Positions 24,411 to 34,189 are shown, numbered from the stretch's first letter. The stretch is 64,000 nt of DNA from CBDAPE01 sp965198325 (GCA_965198325.1 CBDAPE010000013.1:256692-320691); one strand, 5' to 3'. Notes: generated by a model from the letters alone, not told the origin. Numbers and translations are program-made.

Positions 24411-25691
24411 ATGCGCCACCTGATCCTGTCCAGCTCGCCGCTGTTTCTCGGCGTCATGCTGCTGGTGCTCGGCAATGGGCTGATCGGCACCCTGCTCGGT
24501 GTCCGTCTCGTGCAGGCGGGCTATCCCGCCTACATCCCCGGTCTGATGGCCGCGGCCTATTTCGTCGGCCTGGTCACCGCCTCGGTGACAGCCCACCGGA
24601 TCATCGCGCTGGCTGGCCATATCCGGGCGTTTGCAGCCTTCGCCTCAATCTGCTCGGCGGCGATGCTGTCCCACGGCTTTGCCGTCGATCCGGCGCTCTG
24701 GGCTGTGCTGCGCCTGATCGAAGGTTTCTGCATCGCAGTGCTCTACATGTGCATCGAGAGTTGGCTCCATGATCGCGCCACCAACAAGACCCGCGGCAAG
24801 TTCCTGTCGATCTACATGATCACGATCTATTTCGCACTCGGCGCCTCTCAGTTTCTGCTCAATCTGTGGGAGCCTTCGGCCTTCGCCCTGTTTGGCATTT
24901 GCTCGGTGTTGATGTCGATTGCACTGGTTCCAGTGGCGCTCGCCCGAACGCCGGCTCCGCCCCTGCCGTCAACTGATTACTTCGGCCTGCGCCGGCTCTA
25001 CCGTATCTCGCCATTGGGCACCGTCGGGTGTTTTGCGAGTGGTGCCGTAGTCGGTGCCTTCTATGGCCTTGGTCCCGTATTTGCCGACGGTGTTGCACTC
25101 GATATCGCGGGCACCGCCCGCTTCATGGCCGCCACGATCCTGGGCGGTCTCGTCCTGCAGTGGCCGCTTGGCTGGTTGTCGGACCGGTTCGACCGGCGCA
25201 CGGTGATTGCCGTCTCCTGCGCCGCCATGGGGCTCACCGCTGGCACCGTGATCGCCGTCATGGGCGCCGGCGAGGCAGCCTTGCTCACGGTCGCTGCTAT
25301 CAACGGCGGTTTCGTCTTCGCTCTCTATCCGCTCTGTGTCTCCCATGCCAACGACTTCATCGACGGCCGGGATCGGGTCGGAGCGAGCGGCGGGCTGATG
25401 TTGGCCTACGGCGCCGGCGCCGTGGTCGGCCCACTCGCGGCCTCCGGGGCCATCATGGGAATGGGCCCCGCCGGGCTGTTCGCCCTCGGCGGCGCGGTCG
25501 GCGTCTTCACCCTGCTCTTCAGCCTATGGCGGATGAGCCGGCGTGCGGCGCCGCCCATCGACGAGCAGGAGGATTTTCGCCCCCTGCCCCGCACAACGCC
25601 CCATGCCATGGAGCTCGACCCGCGTGCGGACGAGTCTCCAGCCTCCGATGTCATCCCATCCGGCCGGAGCGAAGACGACGACACCTTTTGA
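24411..25691 (+). CDS. MFS transporter, YcaD-like
   Basis: This 426-residue inner-membrane protein starts at 24411 (MRHLILSSSPLFLGVMLLVL). About twelve hydrophobic segments are visible, with the MFS loop motif GWLSDRFDRRTVIA between the central helices and WLHDRATNKTRGKFLSIYMI near helix 5. The C-terminal 50 residues are polar and acidic (DEQEDFRPLPRTT, ending SEDDDTF), probably cytosolic. The overall pattern matches YcaD-type permeases of unknown substrate. The reading frame is open upstream through element A, so a longer fusion cannot be excluded by stops alone, but family homology begins at 24411. Confidence 0.85.
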   Translation: MRHLILSSSPLFLGVMLLVLGNGLIGTLLGVRLVQAGYPAYIPGLMAAAYFVGLVTASVTAHRIIALAGHIRAFAAFASICSAAMLSHGFAVDPALWAVLRLIEGFCIAVLYMCIESWLHDRATNKTRGKFLSIYMITIYFALGASQFLLNLWEPSAFALFGICSVLMSIALVPVALARTPAPPLPSTDYFGLRRLYRISPLGTVGCFASGAVVGAFYGLGPVFADGVALDIAGTARFMAATILGGLVLQWPLGWLSDRFDRRTVIAVSCAAMGLTAGTVIAVMGAGEAALLTVAAINGGFVFALYPLCVSHANDFIDGRDRVGASGGLMLAYGAGAVVGPLAASGAIMGMGPAGLFALGGAVGVFTLLFSLWRMSRRAAPPIDEQEDFRPLPRTTPHAMELDPRADESPASDVIPSGRSEDDDTF

Positions 25692-25770
25692 AACCGGCCG
25701 CGCCTCCATTTCGGTGTGGCAACCGGTTCGAACCCGATTAATGATCGTCGATTGAGCCGCGCAGCAATCG

Positions 25771-26031
25771 ATGAATGGCATGGACTGCGCACATCTTCCG
25801 GATCTCGACGGGCGCCACCCCAACGTGGCCGTCATCGGCGCGGGCATCAACGGCGTCGGCGCGACCCAACAACTCGCCACTGCCGGCTATTCGACACTTC
25901 TCGTCTACACGGGCGACTTCACCTCGGGAACCAGCGGCGGGTCGAGCCGAATCTTTCCATTGCGGCTTGCGCTATCTCGCGACCGGCGGCTCCGTGGGCG
26001 ACTGGCTGCGCCATCCTGCACGCTTTACCAC
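25771..26031 (+). pseudogene. FAD-dependent oxidoreductase (GlpD-like), N-terminal fragment
   Basis: The frame gives PNVAVIGAGINGVGATQQLA, the FAD-binding GxGxxG motif of glycerol-3-phosphate dehydrogenases, then GDFTSGTSGGSSRIF. Near 25960 it shifts to CGLRYLATGGSVGDWLRHPA, matching the family's next segment. It ends where a short repeat element begins at 26032, so about 80 codons of a roughly 500-codon gene remain. Confidence 0.7.
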
Positions 26032-26092
26032 GCTTCCCTCTATTAATTCCATCCGGTGCAGAAACCCCGGTATTTTGGGGCACCCTCCGTGG
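26032..26092. mobile_element. left end only of a short inverted-repeat element (F)
   Basis: The sequence cttccctctattaattccat (from 26033), followed by a GGTGCAGAAACCCCGG stretch, matches the left ends of elements D and E (38437, 37808). No right end follows. It terminates the glpD-like fragment. Confidence 0.6.
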
Positions 26093-26725
26093 CGTCGTGC
26101 TATCGCTGTCGGGCTTCGTTCTGCTCTGCGCCTGAGACACGATGGAGCGCAAAGGCGCCATCGCCGCGGCTTGGGTGCAGTACCGGGACCGTCTGCTATG
26201 TCGCCAGCTTCAAACCGGCAGCAGGATTTACCGTCACTGCCATCCGCGGCCACTGAGATCGGGAACCGTCTTCGCTGCACTCACGAGACGGGATCATGGC
26301 CGAAGACACCAGCCGGGTGCGCGAGAACCCCGGCATCGTCGCCCAATTCCGCGACTTCGCCGCCAACATCCTACGCGCCAACAAGGTCACCGACGTGGTC
26401 GATGTCCGGTACCGAAACGCCCCTCGGGGACCTCGATACGTTCGCCGGGTACAAGCTCATGTAAAGAGCGTTGAACAACCCCGGTGGGATCACGATCAAG
26501 CAACACGGCATGGACATCGAAGATTACACCGCTTTCTCTCAGCCGGGCTTCTGCAGAACACAAACCGGTAGGGTTTCACGGCGATAAATCACATCGGAAA
26601 CAAATAGCTCTGGCTTGTTACCGTGGTCAGAAGGGAACGGCAATATCTGTGTGGCCGGTACGGTCGGCCGTTGTATAAGCGCGTTACGGAACACAGGGAC
26701 ATGCAACAGATGAAGGAGTCTGGGA
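26093..26725 (+). other. degenerate stretch with a probable transposase C-terminal scrap
   Basis: Most of this stretch has no recognisable gene. At about 26296-26464 an open frame MAEDTSRVRENPGIVAQFRD, then DFAANILRANKVTDVVD and, after a frame slip, LDTFAGYKLM plus stop resembles the C-terminal end of DDE transposases (ISAs1/IS4-like); the family is uncertain. From 26465 to 26725 I see only non-coding sequence before the next gene's ribosome site. Confidence 0.4.
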
Positions 26726-27019
26726 ATGGCGATCGATGAAAGTGAACTCACGAAGGGCCAGTTGAGGAAATTGAACGCGCTTCGGAGATCTGTCGGGGAT
26801 GACCTCGCCGAGGACGTATTCGCAAAGTGGCTCGCGCGCCAGGCAGCCCCGCAGGCCAAAGACAAGACCGATCCCGTCGCGGTGAAGATCATCGAGGCTC
26901 TCTCGGGATTCGAGAATGATCCAGAGTTCAAGCTCGGCAACCGTGGCTACACACTGCGTCGCGCGAAAGGTAAGGGAGCGTCGGGTTTCATCGTGTCCAA
27001 GAATGAAAAGGCGGAATAA
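26726..27019 (+). CDS. small hypothetical protein
   Basis: This 97-residue, Lys/Ala/Glu-rich soluble protein (MAIDESELTKGQLRKLNALR) has an excellent Shine-Dalgarno (AAGGAG at 26712). It is mostly helical in composition and ends GNRGYTLRRAKGKGASGFIV then SKNEKAE, a Gly/Lys-rich tail that could bind nucleic acid or be disordered. There is no recognised family. It stands alone between degenerate sequence and the LivJ-like gene, in the same direction, with a 286-base gap. The ribosome site and balanced composition argue it is real. Confidence 0.6.
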   Translation: MAIDESELTKGQLRKLNALRRSVGDDLAEDVFAKWLARQAAPQAKDKTDPVAVKIIEALSGFENDPEFKLGNRGYTLRRAKGKGASGFIVSKNEKAE

Positions 27020-27305
27020 GCACTGGCCGGACCTCATGGAATTCAGATGGGTCTCGCCGCACCGGCGGTAGTGGGCGTCGACCGGTGGAAAGAAGCGATC
27101 GCATGGTCCTCTACACAGACTTCGCGCTCAAAACCAATCCGAGTGGCGCCAGATCGATGCTCTCTGATCGTCATCAAAGCGCCGGGGCCGCGCGTGAAAA
27201 AATCTCAGTTCGAACAAAAGATCCGAAGCTGTTCCCGGGAGTGCGCAGGCGCACAAGGGATCACATGGTTTTGTGAGAACCGATGAACATCGAGAGGAGC
27301 CTTGC

Positions 27306-28562
27306 ATGCAAACCAAGTTCACAATAGGGGCCATTGTTATGCTGACCGGTATCGTGGGAGGCATCATGTCCGGCGTTTCCGCCGAAACTCTCGGACCGGT
27401 CGCCGACCCGCTCGGTGTGGTCAAGATCCCGAAGGGCGAGCCAATCCACATTGGCGGCTACTGGACGCTGTCCGGGCCGGACATCAACCTTGGGCTGGAT
27501 CAGAAGCGTGGCGCAGAGATCGCTATGGACGACCAGGGCAACATGGTCGCCGGACACCCGATCAAGTTCTACGCCGAGGACAGCCAGTGCACCGCCGATG
27601 GCGGAAAGACGGCTGCCACCAAGCTCGCTTCGAACCCGAACATCGTCGTCGTGGTCGGGCCCGATTGCTCGAGCGCTGGCGCTCCCGGCGGACCGATTCT
27701 CTGGAAGGCGGGTATCCCGAGCGTAGCCACCTCGACCACCGCACCGTCGTTAACCGCGCCGGATCGTCCCGAGGGACTGCACGGCTACATGCGCACCATC
27801 TACAACGACCTCGCCGCCGGCGTCGCGGATGCTGAGTACTTCTGGAACCAGCTGGGCTGCAGGAGCCTTGCCACCATCCACGACGGCAGCCCATACGCCG
27901 AGCAGTTGGTGCGTGTGGCCGAGGACCGCTTCAAGAAGCTGGGCGGCACTGTGACGACCGTCGAGACGGTGGCGCCGACCGACGTCGACATGCGCCCGGT
28001 GCTTGCCCGTATTGCCGCCAATAAACCCTGCGTGGTTTATTTCCCGATCTTCGTAGCTGCGTCGGCCCGGATCGCCCGTCAGTTCGGGGAGATCGAGGGC
28101 CTCGAGGACACCACAGCGGTCGGTGGCAGTGTGCTAATGTCTCCAGGGTTCCTGGAGGCGGCGGGCGACGCCGCGGTGAACTTGGTGTTCACCAGCCCGG
28201 ATGCCTCGCCGGATGCGATGGGCAGCCGCTATACCGAATTGGTAGAGAAGTACAAGGAGAAGTATGGCGAGATGCCGATCCAGGCATTCCATCAGAATGC
28301 ATACGACGGGATGTCGGTAGCGCTGATGGGCATCGAAAAGGTGGCGGTGAAGGACAACAGCGGCAACACCTATATCGGGCGTAAGGCGCTTCGCGACGCA
28401 CTGTTCGCCACCGAGGGTGTTGACGGCATGGGCGGCTTGATCAACTGCAACGAGCACGGTGACTGCTCAGGCTTCAAGTTCGCCGTCTACCGGTTCGTCG
28501 ACTCCGACCCCAAGACTTTCGAGATCGGCAAGAACCCGATCAAGATCTATCCCAAGAAGTAG
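27306..28562 (+). CDS. branched-chain amino-acid-type ABC substrate-binding protein (LivJ-like)
   Basis: This 418-residue periplasmic receptor starts at 27306 (MQTKFTIGAIVMLTGIVGGI) behind GAGAGGAG; the signal peptide ends near SGVSAET. The type-I periplasmic binding fold is clear: IHIGGYWTLSGPDINLGLD, GAEIAMDDQGNMVAGHPI, VVVVGPDCSSAGAPGGPI and LHGYMRTIYNDLAAGVADAE. The GPDCSS loop and the acidic NDLAAG stretch normally hold the ligand. No permease or ATPase genes follow, so it is an orphan here, cut off from its transporter by the umuC scrap and IS debris downstream. The ligand may be an amino acid or amide and cannot be told from sequence. Confidence 0.88.
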   Translation: MQTKFTIGAIVMLTGIVGGIMSGVSAETLGPVADPLGVVKIPKGEPIHIGGYWTLSGPDINLGLDQKRGAEIAMDDQGNMVAGHPIKFYAEDSQCTADGGKTAATKLASNPNIVVVVGPDCSSAGAPGGPILWKAGIPSVATSTTAPSLTAPDRPEGLHGYMRTIYNDLAAGVADAEYFWNQLGCRSLATIHDGSPYAEQLVRVAEDRFKKLGGTVTTVETVAPTDVDMRPVLARIAANKPCVVYFPIFVAASARIARQFGEIEGLEDTTAVGGSVLMSPGFLEAAGDAAVNLVFTSPDASPDAMGSRYTELVEKYKEKYGEMPIQAFHQNAYDGMSVALMGIEKVAVKDNSGNTYIGRKALRDALFATEGVDGMGGLINCNEHGDCSGFKFAVYRFVDSDPKTFEIGKNPIKIYPKK

Positions 28563-28694
28563 ACAGCAGGGACCTCCCATGCACCGAGGTTGAGCAGAGA
28601 AATTTTGTACAAGAGCCCCCGCTCCAATCGGCGACATGAAACATAGCGCAATTCTGGCTAGCTACTCTCTCGGGCTTATGAGCCGAATATCAAA

Positions 28695-28874
28695 CCTACC
28701 TACTGGCGTACAAACGCGGCGGCGTGATGCTGCTCGATTTCGTCGAGGCCGGGCAGGCGCAGGCCTCGCTGTTCGACACGCACGATCCGAAAGACGACAA
28801 GCTCATCAAGGCGGTCGACACTATCAACGACCGGTTGGGACCGGGATCGATCCAGTTTGGCCGCACGGCGCAAA
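28695..28874 (+). pseudogene. UmuC-type polymerase V subunit, C-terminal fragment
   Basis: The open frame AYKRGGVMLLDFVEAGQAQA, then SLFDTHDPKDDKLIKAVDTI and NDRLGPGSIQFG matches the C-terminal (DUF4113) tail of UmuC. It is cut on the right by element C at 28875, and nothing of the catalytic palm or fingers precedes it. Confidence 0.75.
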
Positions 28875-29339
28875 CCTGTCCCCCCCATTTATCCCGTCTG
28901 CGGCATAAACCTTGGAAATTTGCGGCACCCCCGGGTACCCTTTCAGCAGGCACAAGATCATCGAAGTCCCCCCGCCGTCTTCCGCGAACTCTTCGCCGGC
29001 CGCGCGGCGCTCCTCACAGAACTCCTTGCCCTCCGCCAGCAGGTAGCCGTCCTAAAGCGGAAAAGGTCCCGGCTATCGCTTCGGATGTCCGACAGGGTTT
29101 TCCGGGTCATCTTGTCTTGCCTATGACCTGACGGGCACCACTCCCTGGTAATCGTCAAGCCCGAGACCGTCATCGCTTGGCACCGCAAGGGGTCCAGACC
29201 TTTCTGGACATGGACGTCGCGGCTGCAGAATCCCGAGAGAACGCCGTGAAGCAGGATCGTGTACAAATCACCAGTGCTATCGCATCATCATGAAAGGCTT
29301 GGATTCCTGCGCCGGACGGAATTTATAGGAGGGATAGGG
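28875..29339. mobile_element. short inverted-repeat element C (~465 bp), internally deleted transposase relic
   Basis: The left end is CCTGTCCCCCCCATTTATCC and the right end, reversed, CCCTATCCCTCCTATAAATT. The interior keeps two scraps of an integrase-core transposase: LLALRQQVAVLKRKRSRLSL, then SDRVFRVILSCL, and, after a break, SLVIVKPETVIAWHRKGSRP then FWTWTSRLQNPERTP. This is the longest member here and links the short elements to their parent IS. Confidence 0.75.
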
Positions 29340-29374
29340 CCCAGGGTGATCGTGCAGACCGTCGGTCCCGTCAA

Positions 29375-29540
29375 TGACCTGCCCCCCCGGTTAGTACCAC
29401 TCGTTAGTTTAGACGACGCACGGTATCTGGCGAGCGTCGATCGGCCCGTAGCCCGTCAATAGCGAAGGGCGGATCGACGCGGTGAGGCACGATGGTCTGC
29501 GGTGCCGGGGGTCTGTACCGGACGCCGGCACAGGCCAGGA
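29375..29540 (-). mobile_element. IS3-family right-end relic (OrfB C-terminus)
   Basis: The minus-strand frame RYRPPAPQTIVPHRVDPPFA, then IDGLRADRRSPDTVRRLN plus stop matches the OrfB end of the IS3 at 21788 (GYRPPAPETILPNVEG...). The outer end tgcccccccggttagtacca resembles that element's left inverted repeat. Confidence 0.65.
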
Positions 29541-30016
29541 GGGATATGACCATCACTTCCGTAATGGGGCGTTCGCCGTCAAGCACCTTTTTCCCCACGA
29601 GCGATCACCGCGACACGATCCTTCGGTCGCGAAGCCTCGGCGCCTGCGGCAAGTTGTATCCTCTCAGGCGTGATTCAGGAGTTCCCGGGGCCATCACGGC
29701 TCCGGCTCAGGGTTGGGCGATTGCAACACCTCCCAGGTCTTGAGAAGAAACCACGATCCGGACGTGTCCGTCGCCAGGCTCTCGCTTCCGTCCGTGGTCA
29801 GCGCAATGGCTGCCAACTTCATGCCTGGTCCAAAACGATTCCCGAGTGCCAATCTCAGGCGCGTGCTCGAACGCGATAGTACGGTTCGGCCAACAAGCGA
29901 TGATACGCGCATCATCGGGAACCGCGTCCCGGCGAGGGGACACCGGTGGATCGCCCACCTTCAAGCGCGGCTCTTTCCTCCTCTCCTTGCTAACTGCCGA
30001 TGGGATACAGCCCCGC
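29541..30016. other. no recognisable gene
   Basis: Several overlapping frames are open on both strands but none resembles a known family or has a convincing ribosome site. It is probably old debris between an IS3 relic and an IS110 element. Confidence 0.5.
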
Positions 30017-31057
30017 TTAAGCCGTCTGAAGCGCCATCGCCTCTTCGCGCGTGAACCGGAACTCGGTGCCATCCCGCCACATCCGGTGCAACACCACGCC
30101 GATGCGCCGGGCCAGGGCGACCGTCGCGCGCTTCTTGCCCCGGAGCTTCGTCAGACGCTGCGCCCAGGCCTTCAGCCAATTCGGCCCCGTGTGGTTCAGC
30201 ATCACCGTGGCGGCCCGATAGAGCGCTGCGCGTAGACCTGCATCGCCAGCCTTGGTGATCCGGCCGACAATATCCCGTTCGCCGGATTGATCCCGTCCCG
30301 GCGTCAGCCCCACCCGTGGGCCGACATCCTTCGATCTCCGGAACCGCTTCGGATCGTCAATCGCGGACGTGAAGGTCAGGGCTATGACATGGCCGACCCC
30401 CGGCATGGTCATCAACAGCCGGCACGCCCGGTCCTGCCCGGCCAGATTACGGACCAGCTTCTCCAGGCCGGCCAGCTCGCGGCGCAGGTCCGCCCGCGCG
30501 CGCAGGATCGGTTCGGCCGCGGCTTCCAGCATCGCGGTGCCAGCGATCAATTCCCGGACACGGGCCTCGTAGCGGCCCTTCGAGATCCGACCGAGCTTCA
30601 GGCCGAAGTTGCGCAAGATGCCGCGCAGCGACAGCTCCATATTGATGAGCGCGTCCTGCACGGACTTGCGCGAGGTCAGCAGCGCCCGCATCTCCTGCGA
30701 CGACACCGATTTGCAGTGTACCGGCCGGAACCAGCCCATCCGCAGCAGTCGTGCGATGCCTTCGGCATCCCGGCGATCCGTCTTGATTGGCATCGCCTTC
30801 AGCGCACCCTTTAACTGCCGGGTCTCCATCAGCACGGTTTCGAAGCCGGCGTCGGTCAGCCCCTTGTGCAACCAGTTGGACAGGGGACCGGCTTCGAGGC
30901 CGATCGCGGCGAACCCGTGCGGCAGCTCGCGCATGAACGCAACCAGCGATTCAGGTGTGCTGGCGACCCGCGCCTCCGTCACGACCTTGCCCTTCTCGCC
31001 GAGAACGCAGATTGCTGTTCTTGCCAGCGATACATCCAGCCCGATATAGACATCCAT
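30017..31057 (-). CDS. IS110-family transposase
   Basis: This 346-residue, intact DEDD transposase starts at 31057 (MDVYIGLDVSLARTAICVLG). The N-terminal RuvC-like residues are in YIGLDVS, IGLEAGPLSNW and KTDRRDAEGIARLL. The C-terminal Transposase_20 domain reads LMTMPGVGHVIALTFTSAID then VGLTPGRDQSGERDIVG, which includes the nucleophilic Ser. It is a different subgroup from the IS110s at 46.1-48.7 and 59.5 kb. Element ends were not delimited. Confidence 0.92.
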   Translation of the reverse strand: MDVYIGLDVSLARTAICVLGEKGKVVTEARVASTPESLVAFMRELPHGFAAIGLEAGPLSNWLHKGLTDAGFETVLMETRQLKGALKAMPIKTDRRDAEGIARLLRMGWFRPVHCKSVSSQEMRALLTSRKSVQDALINMELSLRGILRNFGLKLGRISKGRYEARVRELIAGTAMLEAAAEPILRARADLRRELAGLEKLVRNLAGQDRACRLLMTMPGVGHVIALTFTSAIDDPKRFRRSKDVGPRVGLTPGRDQSGERDIVGRITKAGDAGLRAALYRAATVMLNHTGPNWLKAWAQRLTKLRGKKRATVALARRIGVVLHRMWRDGTEFRFTREEAMALQTA

Positions 31058-31387
31058 GTCGTTGCCCTTTCCTTTTCAGGAATTGGGGCGCGCCTTTCGG
31101 CAAGATCCCGTGAACACGCCGCGCGTGTAAGGGCAACGACACCAGAATCTCCGTCATCGCTACAAGCTCCGACGGTGCCGGATAGCGCCGAGCCCCATTA
31201 CGGCATCTCAGGCCGCATAGCTCAGGCCGCATAGCTGAAAAACCACCTGGTCCGGATTTTGGGGGCAACGTCACCATCGCGGCCTGCCCGCCTTCCGCCG
31301 CATCACCGTCCCCGGAACTGCACTTCGCCGCGAGGCGGCCATATGCGACAGTGCGTGCCGATCCCTTGAGGCAGTGAGGGTTGCGAC
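31058..31387. other. non-coding region between IS110 and the NCS2 gene
   Basis: No gene was found. It contains a short direct duplication (tcaggccgcatagc twice, near 31209-31236) that may mark the IS110 boundary, and presumably the promoter of the NCS2 gene, whose ATG at 31388 has only a weak ribosome site. Confidence 0.45.
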
Positions 31388-33139
31388 ATGACGTTTGGCG
31401 ATTCCGACCAGCATACGGGCGTTCGCTACCAGCCCGACGAAAGACCCCCGACGGCGCTCGCCTGCGGCCTCGGTCTTCAACTCGCCATCCTGTGCGCGGC
31501 CGGCATCGTGCTGACCCCGGCGATCGTGGTCCGGGCCGCCGGCGGGACCGAAGCCTTCCTGTCATGGGTGGTCTTTGCCGCGGTCGCGGTCAGCGGTGTG
31601 AGCACGGTACTGCAAGCGGTCCGTGTCGGCCGTATCGGCGCGGGCTATGTCCTCGCCATGGGCACCTCCGGGGCGTTCATCGCGATCTGTGTCGCAACGC
31701 TTGCCACGGGTGGTCCGGCGATGCTCGCCACGCTGGTCGTCATTTCGTCTCTCTTCCAGTTCGCGCTTGCCTGGCGACTCTCGCTGCTCCGGCGGATCCT
31801 GACTCCAACCGTCGCGGGAACGGTGATCATGCTGATACCGGTCACCGTGATGCCGATCGTCTTCGACCTTCTGACGGAGGTTCCCGACGGAACCCCGGCA
31901 CTGGCCGCTCCGCTGTGCGCCGTCGCGACTATGCTGATCATCTGCGGCATCTCGCTGAAGGCGACGGGCGCGTTGCGCCCGTGGGCACCAGTCATCGGCG
32001 TCGCCGCGGGCTCGGCGGTTGCCGGGTTCTACGGCCTCTACGATGTCGGCCGCATTGCCGAGGCTTCGTGGATCGGCCTTCCCGATGGCGGGTGGCCGGG
32101 TTTCGACATCAGTTTCGGACCGGTTTTCTGGGGGCTTCTCCCGGCCTTTGTGTTCGTGACCTTGGTCGGTGCCATCGAGACGCTCGGCGACGGAGTGGCC
32201 ATCCAGCGCGTGTCCTGGCGTCGGCCCCGGGCGGTGGATTTCCGGGCGGTGCAGGGTGCGGTGGCCGCGGACGGCATGGGCAACCTGTTGTCCGGCCTAG
32301 CCGGGACAGTGCCGAACACGACCTATTCGACGAGCATATCGGTGACCGCGCTTACCGGGGTCGGTGCCCGCAGCGTCGGCGTTGCGCTGGGGACGGCGCT
32401 CGTCGTCATGGCGTTCATTCCCAAGGCACTCGCCGTTGTCCTGGCGATACCGGGGCCGGTCGCGGCAGCCTACATCACCGTGCTGCTGGGGATGCTCTTC
32501 GTGGTTGGCATGAAGATCGTCGTTCAGGATGGGATCGACTATCGCAAGGGCCTGATCGTCGGGGTTGCGTTCTGGATCGGGGTCGGCTTCCAGAACGGCT
32601 CGATCTTTCCCGAGCATGTTTTGGAGGTCGCGGGCGGTCTCCTTCAGAACGGCATGACGACTGGGGGCCTGGTGGCCATCCTCCTGACCCTGTTCATGGA
32701 GCTGACAGCGTCCCGCCGCCGCCGGATCCAAGTGACGTTCGATGTCTCGGCGTTTCCGAAAGTCAGGGAGTTTCTCGGTGCGTTCGTATCCCGTAGCGGC
32801 TGGGGCGGCGCGATGGCGCATCGCCTCGACGCCGCTGCTGAGGAGACACTGCTGACGCTCCTGGGGCAAGACGAGGGCGAAGGGGATCGCAGGCACTGCC
32901 GACTGCTCCTGATCGCGCACAAGGAGGGCGGAGTCGCGGTTCTGGAGTTCATCGCCGCGCCTGGCGAGGAGAACCTCCAGGACCGGATCACGCTACTCGG
33001 CGAGCGGACCGACGAGGTTCCGATGGAACGGGAAGTCTCGCTGCGGCTGTTGCGGCACCTCGCATCCTCGGTTCACCACCAGCAATATCACGACACCGAT
33101 ATCGTGACCGTCCGCGTGGAAGCCCCAGGGCCGCTCTGA
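31388..33139 (+). CDS. NCS2/NAT-family xanthine-uracil-type permease with C-terminal HATPase-like domain
   Basis: This is a 583-residue protein. Residues 25-440 are a nucleobase/ascorbate transporter: about a dozen hydrophobic helices, with the family region FVTLVGAIETLGDGVAIQRV and VAADGMGNLLSGLAGTVPNT plus TYSTSISVTALTGVGARSV. Residues 450-583 are soluble: QVTFDVSAFPKVREFLGAFV, AHRLDAAAEETLLTLLG, VAVLEFIAAPGEENLQDRI and LRLLRHLASSVHHQQYHDTD. The second and third resemble the N- and G1-boxes of RsbW-type HATPases, although the usual Asn is not evident. The permease part is firm; the domain fused to it is an inference. It stands alone. Confidence 0.82.
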   Translation: MTFGDSDQHTGVRYQPDERPPTALACGLGLQLAILCAAGIVLTPAIVVRAAGGTEAFLSWVVFAAVAVSGVSTVLQAVRVGRIGAGYVLAMGTSGAFIAICVATLATGGPAMLATLVVISSLFQFALAWRLSLLRRILTPTVAGTVIMLIPVTVMPIVFDLLTEVPDGTPALAAPLCAVATMLIICGISLKATGALRPWAPVIGVAAGSAVAGFYGLYDVGRIAEASWIGLPDGGWPGFDISFGPVFWGLLPAFVFVTLVGAIETLGDGVAIQRVSWRRPRAVDFRAVQGAVAADGMGNLLSGLAGTVPNTTYSTSISVTALTGVGARSVGVALGTALVVMAFIPKALAVVLAIPGPVAAAYITVLLGMLFVVGMKIVVQDGIDYRKGLIVGVAFWIGVGFQNGSIFPEHVLEVAGGLLQNGMTTGGLVAILLTLFMELTASRRRRIQVTFDVSAFPKVREFLGAFVSRSGWGGAMAHRLDAAAEETLLTLLGQDEGEGDRRHCRLLLIAHKEGGVAVLEFIAAPGEENLQDRITLLGERTDEVPMEREVSLRLLRHLASSVHHQQYHDTDIVTVRVEAPGPL

Positions 33140-33480
33140 GACTGACGGTTGCGAAGGGGATCCACCGTTACGACACCGCCTTTACCGCGAGCAGCGGACG
33201 GTTGTGAAGGCAAGCCCTCATTCGGTGCCGCCTTCCGAGCCAATTACAACCGAGCCGTTTCAAGGTTGACGGGTCCCTGTTCGGCGAGTGATTTTCCCTG
33301 TTCACCCTGGAAAATTCCCTGTTAGGCTAATAATAATTTCCTGTTCCGTGGCGTAGGGAATTGGGTCTAGATTCGGCATTGTCAATTTAACTGATTGTAG
33401 GCTGTTTTCGACATTTTTCCATGAGGCTAAGCCATTGAAATTGCATAGAGAAGCAATCGATAATCTACCGGGATTTCGGG
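33140..33480. other. non-coding region with CCTGTT motifs
   Basis: No gene was found between the NCS2 stop and an IS256 scrap. It is notably less GC-rich from 33300 and contains the CCTGTT motif cluster described separately. Confidence 0.5.
33272..33342 (+). repeat. CCTGTT motif cluster (left)
   Basis: TCCCTGTT or TTCCTGTT occurs at about 33274, 33296, 33316 and 33338, spaced roughly 20-22 bases apart. The same motif, mostly in the opposite orientation, forms the larger cluster at 40921-41145. Confidence 0.6.
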
Positions 33481-33783
33481 ATGAACCCGTTTAACTTTAC
33501 AAAGCCCCGGGACCGCCTGCTGACCTTCTACACCTTCCCGGCGGAGCATTGGAAGCATCTGCGCTCCACCAACCCGATCGAGAGCACCTTTGCCACGGTG
33601 CGGCTGCGGACCTACAAGACCAAGGGTTGTCTCAGCCGCAAGACGGCGCTCGCAATGGTCTTCAAATTGCTCTTGAGTGCCAAGAAATCATGGCGCAGGC
33701 TCAACGGATCCGATCACATCGCCGATGTCATACAAGGAGTGAGGTTCGAAGACGGCATCAAGCCAATCAAACACGCCGCCTGA
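33481..33783 (+). pseudogene. IS256-family transposase C-terminal fragment (a different IS256)
   Basis: The fragment reads LLTFYTFPAEHWKHLRSTNP, then IESTFATVRLRTYKTKGCLS, ending with KPIKHAA and a stop at 33783. The NPIEST segment holds the IS256 Glu. It is not the IS256 of copies 1-3. The sequence just after it (caacttttgagcatagctc, 33793) is the kind of terminal repeat such elements carry. Confidence 0.85.
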
Positions 33784-33841
33784 CCAACCCATCACCAACT
33801 TTTGAGCATAGCTCCCCGGCTCAAGCCGATTTGCTTCGACA

Positions 33842-34189
33842 CTGCCCGACAAGGGCCCGCATTTCTATCACTGGCGCGGTGACAGCTTTGAGTTGCCCGC
33901 GGGCGGTGAATTGTTTGCGACGGGCTTGATGTTTTCCATCGAGCGGTTCAGCGTGAATGAGAAAGGTTGGCGCATGCAGTTTCATCCCGAGGTGATTGGC
34001 GCGGTCCGGCAGCGCTGGGTGGAGACGGACGACCCGAGTGGCGCTCTGAATCGCAAGGGTGCACAAAGCGGCGAGGAGCAGGAGGCGCTTCGCCGGCTTC
34101 ACAAGCCCCGCATGCAGGGTTGGCTCGACCGTTTCCCCGGCCACCGGCTCGAGGCGCCGGACGGCGCGGTTCGCGAGACGGGCGAATGA
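33842..34189 (+). pseudogene. class-I glutamine amidotransferase, C-terminal fragment
   Basis: An open frame without a proper start reads KGPHFYHWRGDSFELPAGGE, then LFATG and QFHPEVIGAVRQRW. The FHPE is the catalytic His-Glu of class-I amidotransferases (GuaA-like); the Cys-containing N-terminal half is missing. Its TGA overlaps the ATG of the SDR gene (ATGA at 34186), so the two genes were once translationally coupled. Confidence 0.7.
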
